Source: Holophagae bacterium | Lineage (GTDB): Bacteria; Acidobacteriota; Holophagae; Acanthopleuribacterales; Acanthopleuribacteraceae | Direction of reading: 5' to 3' | Assembly (NCBI GenBank): GCA_029263455.1 | Contig: JAJCXM010000012.1 | Span: 16,172-80,171, forward strand | Length of the DNA: 64,000 bases | Shown here: positions 8,575 through 18,706 of the stretch, piece by piece | Position numbering within the stretch: position 1 is the stretch's first letter | Layout: every line of letters starts with the position of its first letter | The notes under the pieces: generated by a model | Seen by the model: only the letters and a program-made list of their open reading frames with translations | Told to the model about the DNA's origin: nothing | The model's database searches: none | Made by a program: the position numbers and the translations under genes

Positions 8575-10812
8575 CTAACGCGTTCGTGATTGAAGGCTTT
8601 GTTCCACAAATAGATCATCGATAACTGAAATCGTTTCCCACGTTTGCCATGCCTGTAACATATTGGCGTCGAGTGACGCTTGGCCTTGACTATGATAGCT
8701 GGTGGGGCTTTGGTCACTTCGACCTTGCCATTCGACTAACAAAGAATCGGCCGGCATGTCGGCGATGACGTCTGCTATAGGACCGTTCCGTTTCGACATT
8801 TTGAAAAGGATATGGCTGACCACAGGAAAATAACGGTCGGGATCATCCTGATACTTGTTCAAGCGCCGGGTCAAGATAGGGTGATAACGTAGCCACCGTC
8901 GAATGGGCTGGTCCCTTTCTGCCGCCACGAGACGTTGGACTAATAGACTGACCGCCTCTTTGGTAAATACAAGCCGATAGCCAATTTGAGCATTGCGGTA
9001 GATTTTCTCAGCCGGCCAGTCCCTTAGCTCGGATAGGTCCAGGCTTGGACCAATACAATGTTCGAAGCGACCCAAAATACGATCGTACTCATCATAAGTC
9101 ATACGATCATCTTCATACATGCTGACCAGCTCGATGAAAGCATCTTGATTCGAGAATTCGCGGGCACCTAAAAAACCGCGTAGTTGGGTTGTCCTGCGAC
9201 TGTCAATATCGAGTACTCGAAAAGAGTGGCGCGTCGCATAGGAAAGCGCCCTGCCGCTGGCTGTGACGCCACTATCAAAGTTCTCGACACGCCAATCATC
9301 GTCCAGGCGATTGGTATCACGTCTCACATTGATGTAGCGAATGCCAAATTTGGCATAATTCTCGGTGAGGTTGTAACGACTATAAACGGCTCGGTCCCAG
9401 GTCATTTCAGGCAAACGCCCGCGGATGAAACGTTCAACCAGGTACTCATCAATATCGCGACGAAACGAAAAGTTAATTGCTGCGGCCACACCAAAGGCCA
9501 AACCGTTAATGCGGACGCCTCGCTGCAGTGCCTCGTGGGCATTGGCCACATCCAACTCGTTCTCTAGATCGATCAAACGCTGCATGAAGAGACGCGTTCC
9601 AAACCCCTTTTTGGAGCGCAATTGAACGATCGTGCCAAACACCAAACGTAGCGGGTCGATTGGCCCATCGAAGTCGGGCCGAATGCGAGTATCCAATTCA
9701 AGTAATCGCTCAACGCGGCCGCCAAACCGGAGTTCCATGGATTGGGACGACTGTTTGCGAACACTCACAAAAAAAGTTCCCTGCAAACCAATAAAACTAT
9801 CTAGTTTCCAGGGAAACGTATCTCCCAGTGATGTCGTGCGACGTCGTCTCTCCTCAAGCGTGATGCCCGACGTACTTGGGTAAACGACCCGAATACCAAC
9901 CGGCATGCGGTCAAAAGATTTGGATGAGTAAGGCAGTTCGCGCAAGGGAATAATCTTGGTGAATAGTGCGTCAAACCAACGCTGATAACCTTCGCGTATG
10001 ACGACCACACTCTTTTCAAAATTGAAGAAGGCACCTTCCTCTATCTCAGAGTCCTCATCGTTATCGCGATTGCCTAGCAGAAATTCGGCGCCAAACCCAT
10101 AAACATCAAAAACAGAGTAGGTACCGGCTAGGTCGAGGCGAATGCGGCGCTCGACACGGACTTTGGGGCTAATGCGCGAAAACTGTCCCTCAATGTGGTA
10201 GCGCTTGGAAATCGAGATCGGCACACCATCAAGATCCAACACTTCATCTAAAAACAGATCTGACATGAAATTGGCAAACCGGGACCCACCTTGCGGATTC
10301 AGGCGATCCTCAAAGGTCAATAACGGATTCGATTCTGTCGGAATAGCATCAAGTGGGAAGGGCATGATGCGGCGTAGGTCTGTGTTGATGGGAAACTCGC
10401 GCAGGATCAGGATCATGCCACTCGCCTCGTCCGCAACAATGCGCCCGTTTTCGATTTCCCCTAGCAGTTCATCCCATGCCAACACGTCTGGGTGTCCCCA
10501 GATGGCACCTAGTTTAGGCAAATCCAATGCATTCATTTGCCATGTTTCGGTGACCGAGACGCCGCCGTCCGGCGACTTTCTAACCTGACGCCGAAAGGTT
10601 AACAACCCATTCATTTCCGAGAACTGCCATTCAACGGCTACCTGATAATTACCTTCAAAAGAACCCCAAATAGAGGGTTGTCGGCTATTCAGTGCTGATT
10701 GAATATCGCCCATCATTTGGCGACGAAGATCATGGTTATTGGCAGATACGGGCGGCCAGCAAGTCAGTCCAAAAACTGCGACAAGAATCAAACGCGACGG
10801 CGAACGACTCAT
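8575..10812 (-). CDS. Large secreted protein of unknown function
   Basis: I do not recognise a family. The 745-residue protein begins with a clear Sec signal peptide (positive MSRSPSRL, hydrophobic LILVAVFGL, likely cleavage after VSA near residue 24). It has no later membrane segment, so it is probably periplasmic or outer-membrane associated. It is rich in charged and aromatic residues, with repeated short beta-like stretches. AGGAG lies 11 nt before the ATG. The next gene upstream on the same strand, a TPR/HTH protein, is 133 bp away, with nothing clear between them. Confidence 0.75.
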   Translation of the reverse strand: MSRSPSRLILVAVFGLTCWPPVSANNHDLRRQMMGDIQSALNSRQPSIWGSFEGNYQVAVEWQFSEMNGLLTFRRQVRKSPDGGVSVTETWQMNALDLPKLGAIWGHPDVLAWDELLGEIENGRIVADEASGMILILREFPINTDLRRIMPFPLDAIPTESNPLLTFEDRLNPQGGSRFANFMSDLFLDEVLDLDGVPISISKRYHIEGQFSRISPKVRVERRIRLDLAGTYSVFDVYGFGAEFLLGNRDNDEDSEIEEGAFFNFEKSVVVIREGYQRWFDALFTKIIPLRELPYSSKSFDRMPVGIRVVYPSTSGITLEERRRRTTSLGDTFPWKLDSFIGLQGTFFVSVRKQSSQSMELRFGGRVERLLELDTRIRPDFDGPIDPLRLVFGTIVQLRSKKGFGTRLFMQRLIDLENELDVANAHEALQRGVRINGLAFGVAAAINFSFRRDIDEYLVERFIRGRLPEMTWDRAVYSRYNLTENYAKFGIRYINVRRDTNRLDDDWRVENFDSGVTASGRALSYATRHSFRVLDIDSRRTTQLRGFLGAREFSNQDAFIELVSMYEDDRMTYDEYDRILGRFEHCIGPSLDLSELRDWPAEKIYRNAQIGYRLVFTKEAVSLLVQRLVAAERDQPIRRWLRYHPILTRRLNKYQDDPDRYFPVVSHILFKMSKRNGPIADVIADMPADSLLVEWQGRSDQSPTSYHSQGQASLDANMLQAWQTWETISVIDDLFVEQSLQSRTR

Positions 10813-10945
10813 AACGATGAGGGCTCCTGCGATTCAGCAGTTGGTTCGTTCTCAAATACAAACCTCGGGCCCTGCCAAAGTTCAACGTCGTTGGGCCAAG
10901 GATCAGGAGTCCAGATACGACAGTCTTCCAATAATCGTTCAAGAA

Positions 10946-11998
10946 TCACGTATCGCTCTCAAAAAGATCTAGTTGCTTATCTTTCACGACAGGCAATGGC
11001 TGGCTCCTTATCTCCAAGCCCAACTGCCGTAGGCTTTGATAATAGCGCTCCAGTTCAGTTTCGGAAAAGTGAAGTAACCCTTTTCCGTCTTGGCGGTGAA
11101 ATGGCAGAACACCTCGCTGTGCCCGACCCATAAGTCGTTTCAGTGGTATCCCATAATGTTCGGCAACCTCGACTAATGTTTTAGCACTCAGGCGCCCCGG
11201 ATGCTTCGCGCGGAAATCAAAAATATGCTCAACCACCTCTTTGGTGTAAGCAGAATCAACCAAAAATGATTTGCTCAGCTCCATCATATATTCTTCACCC
11301 AATCGTGCTTTAGCTTGAGCTAACCCTAACAAAGCCATGCTGTTTTTGGGATCCAATTTCAAAAGATAGGTGAATACCTCTTTCGCCTTGGCATCTTGAT
11401 CCAAATACAACCAGACTTCACCTAACCCCAGATAAGGTTCAATTTGATCGGGATAGGCTTTGATCCAACCTTCAAAGGCCGAGACACAATCGGATATTTG
11501 TTTAGCCGATCGCAAACAAGCTATGCGCAACTCAAAGGCCATAGCATTCTTAGGGTCTAACAGATGGATCCATGTAATGCGTTTCAGTGCCTGGTCAAAA
11601 AGGTGCTTTTGCATCAACTGGAACGCTTCATCAACATAGAGCCTGACACGAGCTAGCTTTGATTTTCGCAGGGTTGAACGCTCTGGCGCCGCAAAACACA
11701 GCGTTTGCGTGCGCAGCATAACTGCTAAGTCGTCGAGCGGCTTCTGTCCGATGAACATGACCTGGGCCAGCCGCGCCTCCTGAAAAAATTCACGTAGGGC
11801 AGAGACCAGAGAGTCACTGAAATTGAATGATATGGATTGCTTGGCTTGATATCGTTGCACAAAGGTATAGGCCATGTCATGGGCATCTTGAATGACTAAA
11901 TGCACGAGACAGCTCTGTTCATTGAGCTCGTCTTTGGCTTCAACTTCCACCCAGTCATAGTCTGGATCGACGGCAACCATATCTATATATTCGAGCAT
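10946..11998 (-). CDS. TPR protein with C-terminal excisionase-like HTH
   Basis: The 350-residue cytoplasmic protein has no signal peptide. Residues about 115-250 form helical TPR-like repeats (for example YLGLGEVWLYLDQDAKAKEVF and ALLGLAQAKARLGEE). Residues about 275-330 (LVEVAEHYGIPLKRLMGRAQ then LHFSETELERYY) look like an excisionase-type winged helix, suggesting DNA binding or promoter-linked regulation. The N-terminal ~110 residues are unrecognised. The start ATG has GGAGACC 6 nt upstream. It could regulate or accompany the secreted protein downstream; that is inference from order only. Confidence 0.75.
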   Translation of the reverse strand: MLEYIDMVAVDPDYDWVEVEAKDELNEQSCLVHLVIQDAHDMAYTFVQRYQAKQSISFNFSDSLVSALREFFQEARLAQVMFIGQKPLDDLAVMLRTQTLCFAAPERSTLRKSKLARVRLYVDEAFQLMQKHLFDQALKRITWIHLLDPKNAMAFELRIACLRSAKQISDCVSAFEGWIKAYPDQIEPYLGLGEVWLYLDQDAKAKEVFTYLLKLDPKNSMALLGLAQAKARLGEEYMMELSKSFLVDSAYTKEVVEHIFDFRAKHPGRLSAKTLVEVAEHYGIPLKRLMGRAQRGVLPFHRQDGKGLLHFSETELERYYQSLRQLGLEIRSQPLPVVKDKQLDLFESDT

Positions 11999-12212
11999 TT
12001 GGTCTCCAACGGCTCGCTACTGCCCTACCTAACCTACGTCTATTCTATCCTTTCACCTGTGATTAAGGACACGGATGAGTTAGATTGAGCTCTGCTACAC
12101 TCTCAGTATCGCAGACCTGAGGTCCAGGAAAAATTCTTGATTCAAGCAGTTTGTCCGGCTAAAAAGGTTACAATAAAGAGGCAATGAGCTCGCGCACAAC
12201 AAAAGGCGCTTT

Positions 12213-12980
12213 ATGAAAATTGACATTCTAGGTTCGTATGGCGGTAACGCCAATTTCTACAAGCTCACCAGTTTTTTGGTGGACGATTTTCTGGCGTTAG
12301 ATGCCGGGTGCTTAACTAGTGCCTTAAACTTGGATCGCCAATACAAAATCTCGGACGTATTTGTGAGTCACTCTCATGTTGACCACACGGGTTCATTACC
12401 CTATTTGATTGACAACCAATTTGGACTTACGCCATCTCCGCTACGCGTTTGGTCAAGCCCATTTGTGATCAATGCGTTACGCACCCACATCTTCAATGAA
12501 GTCACCTGGCCTGATTTTTCCCGTCTACCTGACGAAAAGACGCCTAGTCTAGAATTCATTGAGCTTGAACCCATGGTACCGATCCAAATACGGCACTTGA
12601 AGATAACGCCCGTACCCGTTAATCACCTCGTACCTTGTTCCGCCTTTTTTGTAGAGTCTTCGAAGTCGAATAGCTCCATTTTGTACACCGCCGACACCAC
12701 CAATACCGATCTCATTTGGGAAGAAGCCAATAAACGAGAAAACTTAAAGTGCGTCATCGTGGACTGCTCATTTCCCAATGCAATGGAAGATTTGGCGATT
12801 GCGTCAGGCCACATGACACCCAAATTATTGGCCCGCGACCTCGCCAAACTCAAGCGACCTTGCAAGATCCTGATTTATCATCTCAAACCTTCGTTTGATG
12901 GCAAGATGACACGCGAATTGGATGAACTCGGCATTGAACTCGACTACGATATTCAAGGCAAAACATTCGAGTTCAATTAG
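12213..12980 (+). CDS. Metallo-beta-lactamase-fold phosphodiesterase (class II cAMP phosphodiesterase-like)
   Basis: The 255-residue protein shows the metallo-beta-lactamase metal motif HSHVDH near residue 53. Further conserved points are NHLVPC, YTADT, DCSFPN and SGHMTP. This pattern matches the COG5212 class II cyclic-nucleotide phosphodiesterase branch, which hydrolyses cAMP in known members. The real substrate here is not proven. The gene stands alone on the plus strand, divergent from the TPR/HTH gene across a 214-bp gap. A TACAAT at 12169-12174 could be its -10 box, but no good -35 is visible. Confidence 0.8.
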   Translation: MKIDILGSYGGNANFYKLTSFLVDDFLALDAGCLTSALNLDRQYKISDVFVSHSHVDHTGSLPYLIDNQFGLTPSPLRVWSSPFVINALRTHIFNEVTWPDFSRLPDEKTPSLEFIELEPMVPIQIRHLKITPVPVNHLVPCSAFFVESSKSNSSILYTADTTNTDLIWEEANKRENLKCVIVDCSFPNAMEDLAIASGHMTPKLLARDLAKLKRPCKILIYHLKPSFDGKMTRELDELGIELDYDIQGKTFEFN

Positions 12981-13079
12981 TCCAAGCGCTAGCGGACCAG
13001 TTGGAAGCTGTGCCAGAATATTCCGCGCCCACAGCATATCAAGCTAGGATAAGGGCCACTGTGCAGTGAGGGTCGGACC

Positions 13080-14261
13080 ATGATACAGAGAAAACTAACC
13101 CGTGAAGTTCGAATCGGTAGTCGAACGATTGGCGGTCAGCATCCCGTGGCTGTCCAGTCCATGATCGTCGAGGACACCGCAGACATTGCAGGCTGCGTTA
13201 AATCCATCATCGATTTATATGAAAACGGCTGCGAAATCGTGCGCGTCACCACGCCAAACATCAAAGATGCCGCTCATCTTGGCCAGATCCGAAAAGGCCT
13301 GAGCAAACAAGGGTTTGGTGACATACCACTGGTCGCTGATATTCATCACAATGGCTGGAAGATCGCAGAGGCGGTGACGCCATTTGTCGATAAGATACGA
13401 ATCAACCCGGGCCTATTTGTATTTAAGCGCCGGGACGCCCAAAAAGAGTTCACTGACAGCGAGATCCAAGACGAACAATCAAAGATAGCTGAACAGATGC
13501 ATAGGGTCATCGTAGCTTGCAAAACCAATGGCACCGCCATGCGCATCGGCGTCAACCATGGCTCACTTTCCGAGCGCATGCTGTTTGTCCATGGAGATAC
13601 GCCAGAAGGTATGGTCGAAAGTGCCCTCGAGTTCATCGATATATGTGAGGCCGAGAACTTTTATGAGCTGGTTGTTTCCTTAAAAGCGTCGCGCGTTCCG
13701 ATCATGATTGCGGCTAACCGTTTGTTATTTGAGCGCTACGCAGAGCGTTTCAATGCGTATCCCGTACATTTAGGCGTTACCGAGGCCGGTGATGGCAGTT
13801 ACGCGAGAGTCAAATCAACCGCGGGTATCGCCACGTTATTAGCAGACGGCATTGGCGACACGATTCGTGTCTCTTTAGCTGAAGACCCAATAGAAGAGCT
13901 GCCCGTTTGTTATGACATTCTGCAGGCGTTAGGTATTCGCAAAAGCAAGGTAGAATTTATCGCTTGTCCCTCGTGCGGACGCACTAAGTTCAGTCTAACG
14001 GAAGTGGTTCCCCGTGTTCGCGAAGCTACCGAACACTTAGTCGGTCTAGATATTGCCATTATGGGCTGTATCGTCAATGGCCCGGGCGAAATGGCGGATG
14101 CGGATTATGGTTATGTAGGGCAAGGGCTTGGCCGTGTCTCTCTATACCGAGGCCGCGAAGAAATACAAAAGAATGTACCCGAAGAACAAGGGATCGAAGA
14201 GTTGATTAGCCTCATCAAACGCGATGGACGCTGGTTCGAACCGGGGGAGAAGCCCTCTTGA
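13080..14261 (+). CDS. ispG: 4-hydroxy-3-methylbut-2-enyl diphosphate synthase IspG (GcpE)
   Basis: IspG reduces MEcPP to HMBPP in the MEP isoprenoid pathway using a 4Fe-4S cluster. The cluster ligands are visible as CPSCGRTKF and [10 protein letters not shown]. The N-terminal TIM-barrel motifs VAVQSM and VADIHHN are intact. At 393 residues it lacks the large insert seen in chlamydial and plant forms. AGGGTCGG precedes the ATG. Its TGA overlaps the TTG start of the next gene (TTGA), indicating translational coupling. Confidence 0.95.
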   Translation: MIQRKLTREVRIGSRTIGGQHPVAVQSMIVEDTADIAGCVKSIIDLYENGCEIVRVTTPNIKDAAHLGQIRKGLSKQGFGDIPLVADIHHNGWKIAEAVTPFVDKIRINPGLFVFKRRDAQKEFTDSEIQDEQSKIAEQMHRVIVACKTNGTAMRIGVNHGSLSERMLFVHGDTPEGMVESALEFIDICEAENFYELVVSLKASRVPIMIAANRLLFERYAERFNAYPVHLGVTEAGDGSYARVKSTAGIATLLADGIGDTIRVSLAEDPIEELPVCYDILQALGIRKSKVEFIACPSCGRTKFSLTEVVPRVREATEHLVGLDIAIMGCIVNGPGEMADADYGYVGQGLGRVSLYRGREEIQKNVPEEQGIEELISLIKRDGRWFEPGEKPS

Positions 14262-16099
14262 TCTTTTGTCAAATGTGTTTGAGTGCCAACCCCACTTCTT
14301 CTGAAGTCTGCCGCAAATGTGGCCAGAAACTACTCGTGCTGATGGGCGATCAGCAGTGGGAAGAACGGGAGACACCGAGAATCTCGCTGGAAGATCACTT
14401 CCTTGAACGCATCTCTAATTTGGAGGACACCCTCAACAACGTGCTCGACCATCTGAGCCGCTTGTCTGATTCCTTTGAAGGCATTGAACGCAATGCGTTT
14501 ATCACGCGCTCCGGGCTCTCATCGCTGATTGAAACCCTCAAAGAAACGGATCATTTGAAGGACGACATGCTGCATCAGCGCTGGGAAACCACCATGCAGG
14601 AACAAATGGAAGAGGCGCGTCACCGCGAACGCTTTACGCAAATGAAGAGCCGCTTCCTCGCGCTATACCGAGGGAGTGCCAATAAGCTTGCAAGCTTTAA
14701 GTCACTCATCGAGGAGGCAGAGTTCTTAACCCTGTCCGATCGTTTTGACGAAAGTCCGCGTCCTTTGAAACGCGCGCTTGGGTTGGACAAACAAAATTAC
14801 GAACTCGCCTATTACTTGGCGGAACAAGCTCACGAGCAAGGTTTAACCAAAGAAGCTAGATCATTCCTCAATACAGCTGTCACCGCCAATCCCAACCATG
14901 AAGATTCGCTGGTCCTGTTGTCCCTTATTGAATACAGCGACGGAAACCACGACACCGCCAAGGAATTGCTTCAGCAAGCCATCACCACCAACCCCAACGA
15001 TGAGCTACCCTATTTGTGTTTAGGCTCCATTTACGTGGCCGAGCATAATCATGCCGAAGCGGAGTTTTTCTTGGAGCGCGCCTTGGCTATTCGCCCTCAG
15101 GCACAATCTCATTATTTGATGGGTATCACTCAGAAAGAACTCGGCAACATGAAAGAGGCAATCCAGCATCTTGAGTTAGCCACCGAAACAGACCCAAGCC
15201 ATGAAGATGCCTGGTTCAATTTGGGTTTGGTCTATCTCGCCAGACGCTGGACTCGAAAAGCACGTCATTGTTTTAATCAAGCCATCGAGTTGAATCCCAA
15301 CAAACTTGAGTTCAAAGAGGCATTGCAAACAGGACAGCCGCAGCTGAATATGTTACCTACCAATATTGATGAAGAGAGCATGGAGGTCTTTACCTTTGCC
15401 GAGTCACTCTTCCGCGAGGGCAAGTACAAGCAAGCCTTACCCCATTACCGGCAACTACTCAAAAAGTATCCAAGTAACTACGTCGTTTTATCGTCGTACG
15501 CGGTGCTTATCTTTTCTCTGCGTCGCCATGACGAGTCCCACAAAATAGCCTCTCAAATCTTAAGTATGGAAATTCCAAACACCGTGCGTTGCGTCGCCTA
15601 CACGATCCAAATGGAGTCGTTGCGTGCATTGGGCCGCTTCGACGATGCCGTTGAAGCACTCGAACGCATGGCGAATGAGTTTCCTGATGGGTCTGGTCGA
15701 GTGATTGCCAACTACGGCATGTCTTTGACCATGGCTGATATGGGACAAGACCTTAGACAAGCCGAACAGCTCGCCCGCGAAGCGCTGCGACTATCTTCAC
15801 CGGAATTCAAACATCACGCCTTGGACGCGTTGGGCTGGGTCTATTTCAAACAGGCAAGGTATGAGGAAGCCTTAGAGTTCTTGGAGTCCGCTCTTTCGAT
15901 GGAAGAGAATCTAAATCACCTTTACCACTACGGCATGGTTTTATTGGCCATGAACCTCCAGGAAAAGGCATTTGAAGTGTTCGAACGCGCGGTACGCATT
16001 CGAGATGAAGGTCCTAAAGTGGATGAATTCATTTTTTCCGCCATACGACGTGAAATGAGTCGCATCGACAGTCAACGCAAAACGAACACCAGCAAATAA
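14258..16099 (+). CDS. Zinc-ribbon TPR protein
   Basis: The 613-residue protein starts at TTG with GGGGGAGA about 7 nt upstream, overlapping the ispG stop by 4 nt. The first 22 residues hold a four-cysteine zinc ribbon (C4, C7, C18, C21). A charged coiled-coil-like region follows (about 45-130), then a long array of TPR units from about residue 165 to the end. Examples are [15 protein letters not shown] and [19 protein letters not shown]. It has no signal peptide, so it probably works as a cytoplasmic scaffold. I cannot name a partner; coupling to ispG may simply reflect operon packing. Confidence 0.85.
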   Translation: MIFCQMCLSANPTSSEVCRKCGQKLLVLMGDQQWEERETPRISLEDHFLERISNLEDTLNNVLDHLSRLSDSFEGIERNAFITRSGLSSLIETLKETDHLKDDMLHQRWETTMQEQMEEARHRERFTQMKSRFLALYRGSANKLASFKSLIEEAEFLTLSDRFDESPRPLKRALGLDKQNYELAYYLAEQAHEQGLTKEARSFLNTAVTANPNHEDSLVLLSLIEYSDGNHDTAKELLQQAITTNPNDELPYLCLGSIYVAEHNHAEAEFFLERALAIRPQAQSHYLMGITQKELGNMKEAIQHLELATETDPSHEDAWFNLGLVYLARRWTRKARHCFNQAIELNPNKLEFKEALQTGQPQLNMLPTNIDEESMEVFTFAESLFREGKYKQALPHYRQLLKKYPSNYVVLSSYAVLIFSLRRHDESHKIASQILSMEIPNTVRCVAYTIQMESLRALGRFDDAVEALERMANEFPDGSGRVIANYGMSLTMADMGQDLRQAEQLAREALRLSSPEFKHHALDALGWVYFKQARYEEALEFLESALSMEENLNHLYHYGMVLLAMNLQEKAFEVFERAVRIRDEGPKVDEFIFSAIRREMSRIDSQRKTNTSK

Positions 16100-16109
16100 G
16101 GGATAACCC

Positions 16110-17885
16110 GTGTCGTTGCCAGAAAAGCTTGAGCGCACACTAGCCGATTTGCCTAACAAACCGGGTGTGTATCTATTCCGTGACCTACGCAAACGACTGC
16201 TTTATGTGGGTAAAGCGCGTAACTTGCGCAATCGCGTTCGCAGTTACTTTAATCAGTCGGGCAAGGGTCCACGTATCACGCGCATGGTCTCCAAGATCAA
16301 CGATCTCGATATCATCGTCACGGCCACTGAATCTGAGGCCTTAATTCTTGAAAACAGTTTAATCAAAAATAACAAGCCACAGTTCAACGTGATGTTAAGG
16401 GACGACAAGACATACCCCTATATTCGGGTTACCGAGGAAACCTATCCACGCGTGTTATTCACACGACGGAAAGACAGCAAGAATGGCCAGACTTTTGGCC
16501 CATTTCCCAGCGCAAGGACAGCCCGACAAGCCATTCGAGTTCTGCACCATCACTTCAAAATTCGTAATTGTGACCTTGATCTTGGGACACGCGAATATCG
16601 ACCCTGTCTGCAATTCCACATCAAACGTTGCGACGCGCCCTGTGATTTCAGCGTCTCGCCAGAAACCTATCGATTGGGTGTGGATCGCGCCATTCTATTT
16701 CTACAAGGCAAGACTGACGACTTATTGGCAGAGCTTCGAGCAGAAATGGACACGGCATCGAAGGCCACAGCTTTTGAGAAAGCCGCCTATTTACGTGACT
16801 TGATGGGCACCGTATCTGCCATCCAGCGAACCCAGGTCGTCGCCAACTTGAGGTATGACAAGTTGGATGCTGTGGGCGTGCTCGTGAATCAGTGGCAAGG
16901 ATGCATCGTGATTTTGTCCATAAGAAATGGGGCGATCGTGCGCAGTAGCCACCACCTGGTGGAGTGGGATGAAGACCCAGCCGATGATTTCGCGCACTGG
17001 ATTACGCATTACTACCTAAATCATCCTGACCCGCCAAAGGAATTGCTTGTCCGTGAGCCAGACCGTTTCCACCTCTTACTTGATGCTTTGAACAAGCAGG
17101 GCCGTTTTTCGGTCGTACAACCGCATCGTGGGGCGCGACGCCGTATTCTTGAGATGGCCGAAGAAAACGCACAAACAGCTTTTGATTTGCGGGGAAACAA
17201 TCAAGCAGACCGCTCACTGGAACAGTTAGCTGACCTACTCGATCTCAATGAATTGCCCCATCAGATGGAATGCTTCGACATCAGCCATATACAGGGCACC
17301 CACACGGTTGCCTCCATGGTGCACTTTAAAGGTGGCAAACCCGACAAGTCCAAATACCGCAAGTTCAATATTAAAACCGTCGCAGGTATTGACGATTTCG
17401 CCTCTATCTATGAGGTTGTATCTCGTCGCTATCGGCGTCTGCTGCAAGAAGGTGAGAATTTGCCAGAACTGATCGTTATTGACGGTGGGTTGGGACAATT
17501 ACATGCGGCCCACCGCGCATTGGAAGAAATTGGCTTGGGTGCCCACCCATTAATTAGTCTCGCCAAGAGAGAAGAGATTGTCTACAAAATGGGACACGAT
17601 CAGCCGATTGTGATTCCACACCACGAACCCGCCTTACGGTTACTTCAACACCTACGCGACGAAGCACATCGATTTGGAGTGACGTTCCATCGAAAAAAGA
17701 GAAGCAAGGCCATGACTCACTCGGAATTGCTCGACGTGCCGGGTGTAGGGCCGATGAGAATGCAGAAACTAATGCGTCATTTCGGCAGTATCGACCAAAT
17801 CAGATCGGCGAGTTTGGATCAGTTACAACGAGTGATAGGCTCAAAAATTGCCCGCGTCGTCTTCGACTATTTTCGTAACGTCTAG
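16110..17885 (+). CDS. uvrC: Excinuclease ABC subunit C
   Basis: UvrC makes the dual incisions in nucleotide excision repair. The GIY-YIG nuclease domain is visible near residues 15-95 (KPGVYLFRD, LLYVGKARNLRNRVRSYF). A UVR segment lies near 205-235, then the RNase H-like domain with ECFDISHIQG and VIDGGLGQL. Helix-hairpin-helix motifs close the protein (LLDVPGVGPMRMQKLM). Length is 591 residues against about 610 in E. coli. The start is GTG, 10 bp after the TPR gene. A strong intrinsic terminator follows about 110 bp after the stop. Confidence 0.96.
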   Translation: MSLPEKLERTLADLPNKPGVYLFRDLRKRLLYVGKARNLRNRVRSYFNQSGKGPRITRMVSKINDLDIIVTATESEALILENSLIKNNKPQFNVMLRDDKTYPYIRVTEETYPRVLFTRRKDSKNGQTFGPFPSARTARQAIRVLHHHFKIRNCDLDLGTREYRPCLQFHIKRCDAPCDFSVSPETYRLGVDRAILFLQGKTDDLLAELRAEMDTASKATAFEKAAYLRDLMGTVSAIQRTQVVANLRYDKLDAVGVLVNQWQGCIVILSIRNGAIVRSSHHLVEWDEDPADDFAHWITHYYLNHPDPPKELLVREPDRFHLLLDALNKQGRFSVVQPHRGARRRILEMAEENAQTAFDLRGNNQADRSLEQLADLLDLNELPHQMECFDISHIQGTHTVASMVHFKGGKPDKSKYRKFNIKTVAGIDDFASIYEVVSRRYRRLLQEGENLPELIVIDGGLGQLHAAHRALEEIGLGAHPLISLAKREEIVYKMGHDQPIVIPHHEPALRLLQHLRDEAHRFGVTFHRKKRSKAMTHSELLDVPGVGPMRMQKLMRHFGSIDQIRSASLDQLQRVIGSKIARVVFDYFRNV

Positions 17886-17995
17886 GTCACGTAGTGGGAA
17901 TGTAACCATGAATCAAGTTTGAGATAGCGGATTGGCATAGGGCTTGCTCATCAATCAAACGTGTTTAAAGTGAATCTCCTCCTCCAAACCACCTA

Positions 17996-18030
17996 GGCGC
18001 TGATCTTAGGATCAGCGCCACCTTCTTTTT
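17996..18030 (+). terminator. Intrinsic terminator after uvrC
   Basis: A perfect 10-bp stem (GGCGCTGATC at 17996-18005 and GATCAGCGCC at 18010-18019) closes a 4-nt loop. ACCTTCTTTTT follows. This ends the ispG-TPR-uvrC transcription unit. Confidence 0.85.
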
Positions 18031-18041
18031 AGAGCTGTAAT

Positions 18042-18070
18042 TTGCAAGTGGCGCTGTGTTTGGGTATAAA
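18042..18070 (+). promoter_or_regulatory. Sigma-70-type promoter for the GspG-like lipoprotein gene
   Basis: TTGCAA (18042-18047) and TATAAA (18065-18070) are separated by exactly 17 bp. They sit between the uvrC terminator and the ATG at 18104, which has GAGGTGA as its ribosome site. Confidence 0.65.
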
Positions 18071-18103
18071 GAGTGCTGGGACGAAGCGCAACTGAGGTGA
18101 TTC

Positions 18104-18670
18104 ATGAAATTAAATAGCATTGCCTATCTTATTGGCCTGTTATTGATAACGACTGTTGGTTGTCGGGACACAAAAGAGGCGGATGCACAACGCATTTATG
18201 ATGCGGCGATGAAGTATTCGGAGACCCATGACTATCCAAACGCCATTGAGTTGCTACAACGAGTGACAGTCGATTACAACGATACTGAGACTGCAGCCCG
18301 TGCCGAGCGTGAAATCCAAAGTCTAGAAAACCTTTATCAGCTGCTGATCGATAATCAACGAGCCCGTGTTTCGCAGAAATTTACACGGATAGCACTTGCC
18401 CTTGACCAATATCGACTTCGCTATTTGAGTTATCCGATCACCACCAAAGACTTAGAGAAGTTGCCTCCAGACCATGTGCCTGATCTGGTTGACGAATGGG
18501 GCAACCCCTTTTATTACAAGGCTTATCCCTCTGACGGTGTGCCAGAATACGAACCCGATAATTATGCGCTAGCTTCCTTTGGTCAAGATGGTTTGCCGGG
18601 CGGCGGCGGATTGGACCAGGACCGTTTTTATCAAAATGGAAAAGAGGTTGGGCAGCTGATGCTACCTTAG
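18104..18670 (+). CDS. Lipoprotein with TPR-like helices and a GspG-type pseudopilin C-terminus
   Basis: The 188-residue protein begins with a lipoprotein signal (hydrophobic LIGLLLITTVGC, likely lipidated C20). Residues 25-90 look like a TPR-type helical hairpin (AMKYSETHDYPNAIELLQRV). From about 95 on it resembles the C-terminal half of the major type II secretion pseudopilin GspG: ALDQYRLRYLSYP, DEWGNPFYYK, and SFGQDGLPGGGGLDQD with the calcium-site Asp pattern. The prepilin peptidase site and N-terminal pilin helix are absent. It is therefore lipid-anchored rather than polymerising. No other secretion gene is in the window. Confidence 0.75.
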   Translation: MKLNSIAYLIGLLLITTVGCRDTKEADAQRIYDAAMKYSETHDYPNAIELLQRVTVDYNDTETAARAEREIQSLENLYQLLIDNQRARVSQKFTRIALALDQYRLRYLSYPITTKDLEKLPPDHVPDLVDEWGNPFYYKAYPSDGVPEYEPDNYALASFGQDGLPGGGGLDQDRFYQNGKEVGQLMLP

Positions 18671-18706
18671 CCCCGTCGACCGAATGGGTCGAATTGAGGA
18701 ATACGC

